DNA from: Pseudomonas mendocina | GTDB lineage: Bacteria; Pseudomonadota; Gammaproteobacteria; Pseudomonadales; Pseudomonadaceae | Assembly: GCF_003008615.1 (NCBI RefSeq) | Contig: NZ_CP027657.1 | Location: forward strand, 4,402,001 to 4,466,000 | Direction of reading: 5' to 3' | DNA length: 64,000 bases | In this document: positions 61,791 through 64,000 of the stretch, piece after piece | How positions within the stretch are numbered: the stretch's first letter is position 1 | How the letters are laid out: every line of letters starts with the position of its first letter | The notes under the pieces: generated by a model | What the model was told of the DNA's origin: nothing | Seen by the model: the letters and a program-made list of their open reading frames with translations, nothing else | The model's database searches: none | Program-made: the position numbers and the translations under genes

Positions 61791-63926
61791 GTGGCATTCA
61801 ACATCAACCGCTCGCAAATCATCGGGGACGCTCGTGGCAACCTGGCCGGCCTGCGCCAGGGCAGTCTGGGTATCCCGCTGCTGTTGCTGGCGCTGCTGGG
61901 CATGGTCACGCTGCCGGTGCCGCCGCTGCTGCTCGACACCCTGTTCACGTTCAACATCGCCTTGTCCATCGTCGTACTGTTGGTCGCGGTCTATGCGCTG
62001 CGCCCGTTGGACTTTGCCGTATTCCCCACCATCCTGCTGGTCGCCACCTTGCTGCGCCTGGCGCTCAACGTCGCCTCCACGCGTGTCGTACTGCTGCACG
62101 GTCAGGAAGGCCCGCACGCCGCGGGCAAGGTGATCCAGGCCTTCGGCGAGGTGGTGATTGGCGGTAACTACGTGGTCGGCGTGGTGGTCTTCGCCATCCT
62201 GGTGATCATCAACTTCGTGGTGGTCACCAAGGGTGCCGGGCGGATTTCCGAAGTCAGCGCGCGTTTCACCCTCGATGCCATGCCCGGTAAGCAGATGGCC
62301 ATCGACGCGGATCTGAACGCCGGTCTGATCGACCAGGCCGAAGCCAAGAAGCGTCGCTCCGAAGTCGCTCAGGAAGCGGACTTCTACGGTTCGATGGACG
62401 GTGCCAGCAAATTCGTTCGCGGCGATGCCATCGCCGGCCTGCTGATCATGTTCGTCACCCTGATCGGCGGTATGGCCATCGGCATGCTGCAGCATGGCCT
62501 GAGCTTTGCCGACGCGAGCAAGATCTACGCACTGCTGGTGATCGGTGACGGCCTGGTGGCGCAGATTCCCTCGCTGCTGCTGTCCACCGCCGCAGCCATC
62601 ATGGTCACCCGCGTATCCAGTTCCGAAGACATGGGTCAGCAGGTCAACCGGCAGATGTTCGCTTCGCCGCGTGCGCTGGCTGTGGCGGCGATCATCCTGA
62701 TCGTCATGGGCCTGGTGCCGGGTATGCCGCATGTCTCCTTCATTGGCCTGGGCCTGATCGCTGCCGGTGGCGCTTACTGGATCGCCAACAAGAAGCGCAG
62801 GGCTCAGGAGGCCGAGCAGCAGGAGGTGCAGCGTCAACAGGAGCTGATTCCGGCGCAGAAGGCGCAGGAGGTCAAAGAGCTGGGTTGGGACGACGTCATG
62901 CCTGTGGACATGGTCGGCCTGGAAGTTGGCTATCGCCTGATCCCGCTGGTCGATCGCAATCAGGGCGGGCAATTGCTGGCGCGGATCAAGGGCGTACGCA
63001 AGAAGCTGTCGCAGGAGATGGGCTTTCTCATGCCTTCGGTGCACATCCGCGATAACCTCGACCTGGCGCCCAACGCCTACCGTTTGACGCTGATGGGTGT
63101 CAGCGTGGCCGAAGCCGAGGTCTACCCGGATCGTGAATTGGCGATCAACCCCGGGCAGGTGTTTGGTCCCCTCAATGGCATCGCCGCCAAGGATCCGGCG
63201 TTCGGCCTGGAAGCCGTATGGATCGACCCCACTCAGCGTGATCAGGCGCAGTCGCTCGGTTATACCGTGGTCGATGCCAGTACCGTGGTTGCCACTCATC
63301 TCAACCAGATCCTGCACAAGCACGCTCACGAGCTGCTCGGGCATGAGGAAGTGCAGCAGCTCATGCAATTGCTGGCCAAGAGTTCGCCGAAGCTGGCCGA
63401 GGAGCTGGTGCCGGGGCTGGTGTCGCTGTCGACCCTGCTCAAGGTGTTGCAAGCGCTGTTGCAGGAGCAGGTGCCGGTGCGCGATATCCGCACCATCGCC
63501 GAAGCCATCGCCAACGTGGCGCCGAAGAGTCAAGATCCCGCCGCTATGGTCGCTGCCGTACGTGTGTCGTTGGCCCGCGCAATCGTGCAAAGCATTGTGG
63601 GACTAGAGCCGGAGCTGCCTGTGATCACCCTCGAACCGAGGTTGGAACAGATATTGCTCAATAGTCTGCAGAAGGCCGGTCAGGGCAGTGAGGATGGCAT
63701 CCTCCTGGAACCGGGCATGGCCGAGAAGCTGCAGCGTTCCCTGGTGGAAGCGGCGCAGCGCCAGGAAATGCTCGGCAAGCCGGTGATTCTGCTGGTGGCC
63801 GGCCCGATCCGGGCGATGCTGTCGCGCTTCGCGCGGTTGGCGGTATCCAGCATGCACGTGTTGGCCTACCAGGAAATTCCGGACAACAAGCAGGTCACCA
63901 TAGTCGCCACTGTGGGCCAGAACTGA
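61791..63926 (+). CDS. flhA: Flagellar export gate protein FlhA
   Basis: The 711-residue protein has eight membrane segments in about 1-320. The conserved FHIPEP-type loop spans T-K-G-A-G-R-I-S-E-V-S-A-R-F-T-L-D-A-M-P-G-K-Q-M. The cytoplasmic half (about 345-711) forms the nonameric docking ring. The start is GTG 61791 with GGGGTAG upstream; the N-terminal A-F-N-I-N-R-S differs a little from other pseudomonads, so the exact start is somewhat open. It is followed by flhF after 11 bp. Confidence 0.95.
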   Translation: MAFNINRSQIIGDARGNLAGLRQGSLGIPLLLLALLGMVTLPVPPLLLDTLFTFNIALSIVVLLVAVYALRPLDFAVFPTILLVATLLRLALNVASTRVVLLHGQEGPHAAGKVIQAFGEVVIGGNYVVGVVVFAILVIINFVVVTKGAGRISEVSARFTLDAMPGKQMAIDADLNAGLIDQAEAKKRRSEVAQEADFYGSMDGASKFVRGDAIAGLLIMFVTLIGGMAIGMLQHGLSFADASKIYALLVIGDGLVAQIPSLLLSTAAAIMVTRVSSSEDMGQQVNRQMFASPRALAVAAIILIVMGLVPGMPHVSFIGLGLIAAGGAYWIANKKRRAQEAEQQEVQRQQELIPAQKAQEVKELGWDDVMPVDMVGLEVGYRLIPLVDRNQGGQLLARIKGVRKKLSQEMGFLMPSVHIRDNLDLAPNAYRLTLMGVSVAEAEVYPDRELAINPGQVFGPLNGIAAKDPAFGLEAVWIDPTQRDQAQSLGYTVVDASTVVATHLNQILHKHAHELLGHEEVQQLMQLLAKSSPKLAEELVPGLVSLSTLLKVLQALLQEQVPVRDIRTIAEAIANVAPKSQDPAAMVAAVRVSLARAIVQSIVGLEPELPVITLEPRLEQILLNSLQKAGQGSEDGILLEPGMAEKLQRSLVEAAQRQEMLGKPVILLVAGPIRAMLSRFARLAVSSMHVLAYQEIPDNKQVTIVATVGQN

Positions 63927-63937
63927 GGTAAAGGGTC

Positions 63938-64000
63938 ATGCAGGTCAAACGCTTCTTCGCCGCCGATATGCGAACCGCCATGAAACTGGTGCGTGACGAG
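63938..64000 (+). CDS. flhF: Flagellar placement GTPase FlhF, 5' end only
   Basis: The last 63 bases encode M-Q-V-K-R-F-F-A-A-D-M-R-T-A-M-K-L-V, the usual start of FlhF, the SRP-like GTPase that sets the polar site of the flagellum. AAAGGG precedes the ATG. The gene continues beyond the window. Confidence 0.9.
   Translation, partial: MQVKRFFAADMRTAMKLVRDE

Noticed and set aside
61761..63590. 609-codon minus-strand frame opposite flhA
   Set aside because: Same codon-bias shadow; flhA is unmistakable on the plus strand.

Overview
The window is a contiguous flagellar and chemotaxis locus from a gamma-proteobacterium. It is almost certainly a Pseudomonas, most like the mendocina/oleovorans/alcaligenes or putida-type gene order. 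The evidence is: FleQ, FleS and FleR regulators; a run of sigma-54 promoters of the form GG-N10-GC in front of flagellar operons; FliA (sigma-28) promoters in front of flgM and fliC; high GC; and gene sequences very close to the Pseudomonas flagellar set. In P. aeruginosa these genes lie in several separate loci (flgZ-flgN-flgM-flgA-cheV-cheR, flgB to fliJ, hsbA-hsbR-hptB, fliK, fliL to flhF). Here they form one block.

Layout. 1-0.9 kb: the end of an MFS transporter. 0.9-3.5 kb, minus strand: flgZ/ycgR, flgN, flgM (FliA promoter) and flgA. 3.6-5.4 kb: cheV and cheR. 5.7-17.6 kb: rod, hook, ring and junction genes flgBCDE, flgFGHIJ and flgKL, with sigma-54 promoters before flgB and flgF. 17.8-36.3 kb: a 14-gene accessory glycan island inserted between flgL and fliC. 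36.6-41.3 kb: fliC, flaG, fliD, two fliS paralogues and a fliT-like gene. 41.5-45.8 kb: fleQ, fleS and fleR. 46.0-51.8 kb: fliEFGHIJ. 51.9-54.3 kb: the hsbA-hsbR-hptB partner-switching module. 54.35-54.49 kb: a miniature inverted-repeat element. 54.6-61.5 kb: fliK and fliLMNOPQR-flhB. 61.8-64.0 kb: flhA and the start of flhF.

The accessory island is the unusual part. It encodes a CDP-3,6-dideoxyhexose front end: RfbF, RfbG and an RfbH-type iron-sulphur/PMP dehydratase with its His-for-Lys swap and Cys spacing intact. It also has a ThDP-dependent acetolactate-synthase-like enzyme and an SDR reductase, which together resemble the route to branched CDP-sugars such as yersiniose. Beside these lie an HddC-like nucleotidyltransferase, a CBS-GHMP-kinase fusion, a NeuB-type synthase fused to a xylose-isomerase-like TIM barrel, four methyltransferases (one TylF-like, two FkbM-like, one class I), a LicD-like transferase and a ~1185-residue multi-domain glycosyltransferase like P. 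aeruginosa FgtA. Three of these proteins share an N-terminal Rossmann-like module joined to different catalytic domains. I infer that the island makes, methylates and attaches an unusual glycan to flagellin. No CMP-nonulosonate synthetase and no E3-type reductase is present in the window, so the chemistry is only partly predictable.

Regulation is readable. Sigma-54/FleQ or FleR-type sites precede flgA, flgB, flgF, fleS, fliE, fliK, fliL and flhA, with a weaker one before rfbF. FliA sites precede flgM, fliC and the second fliS. fleQ has only a sigma-70-like candidate.
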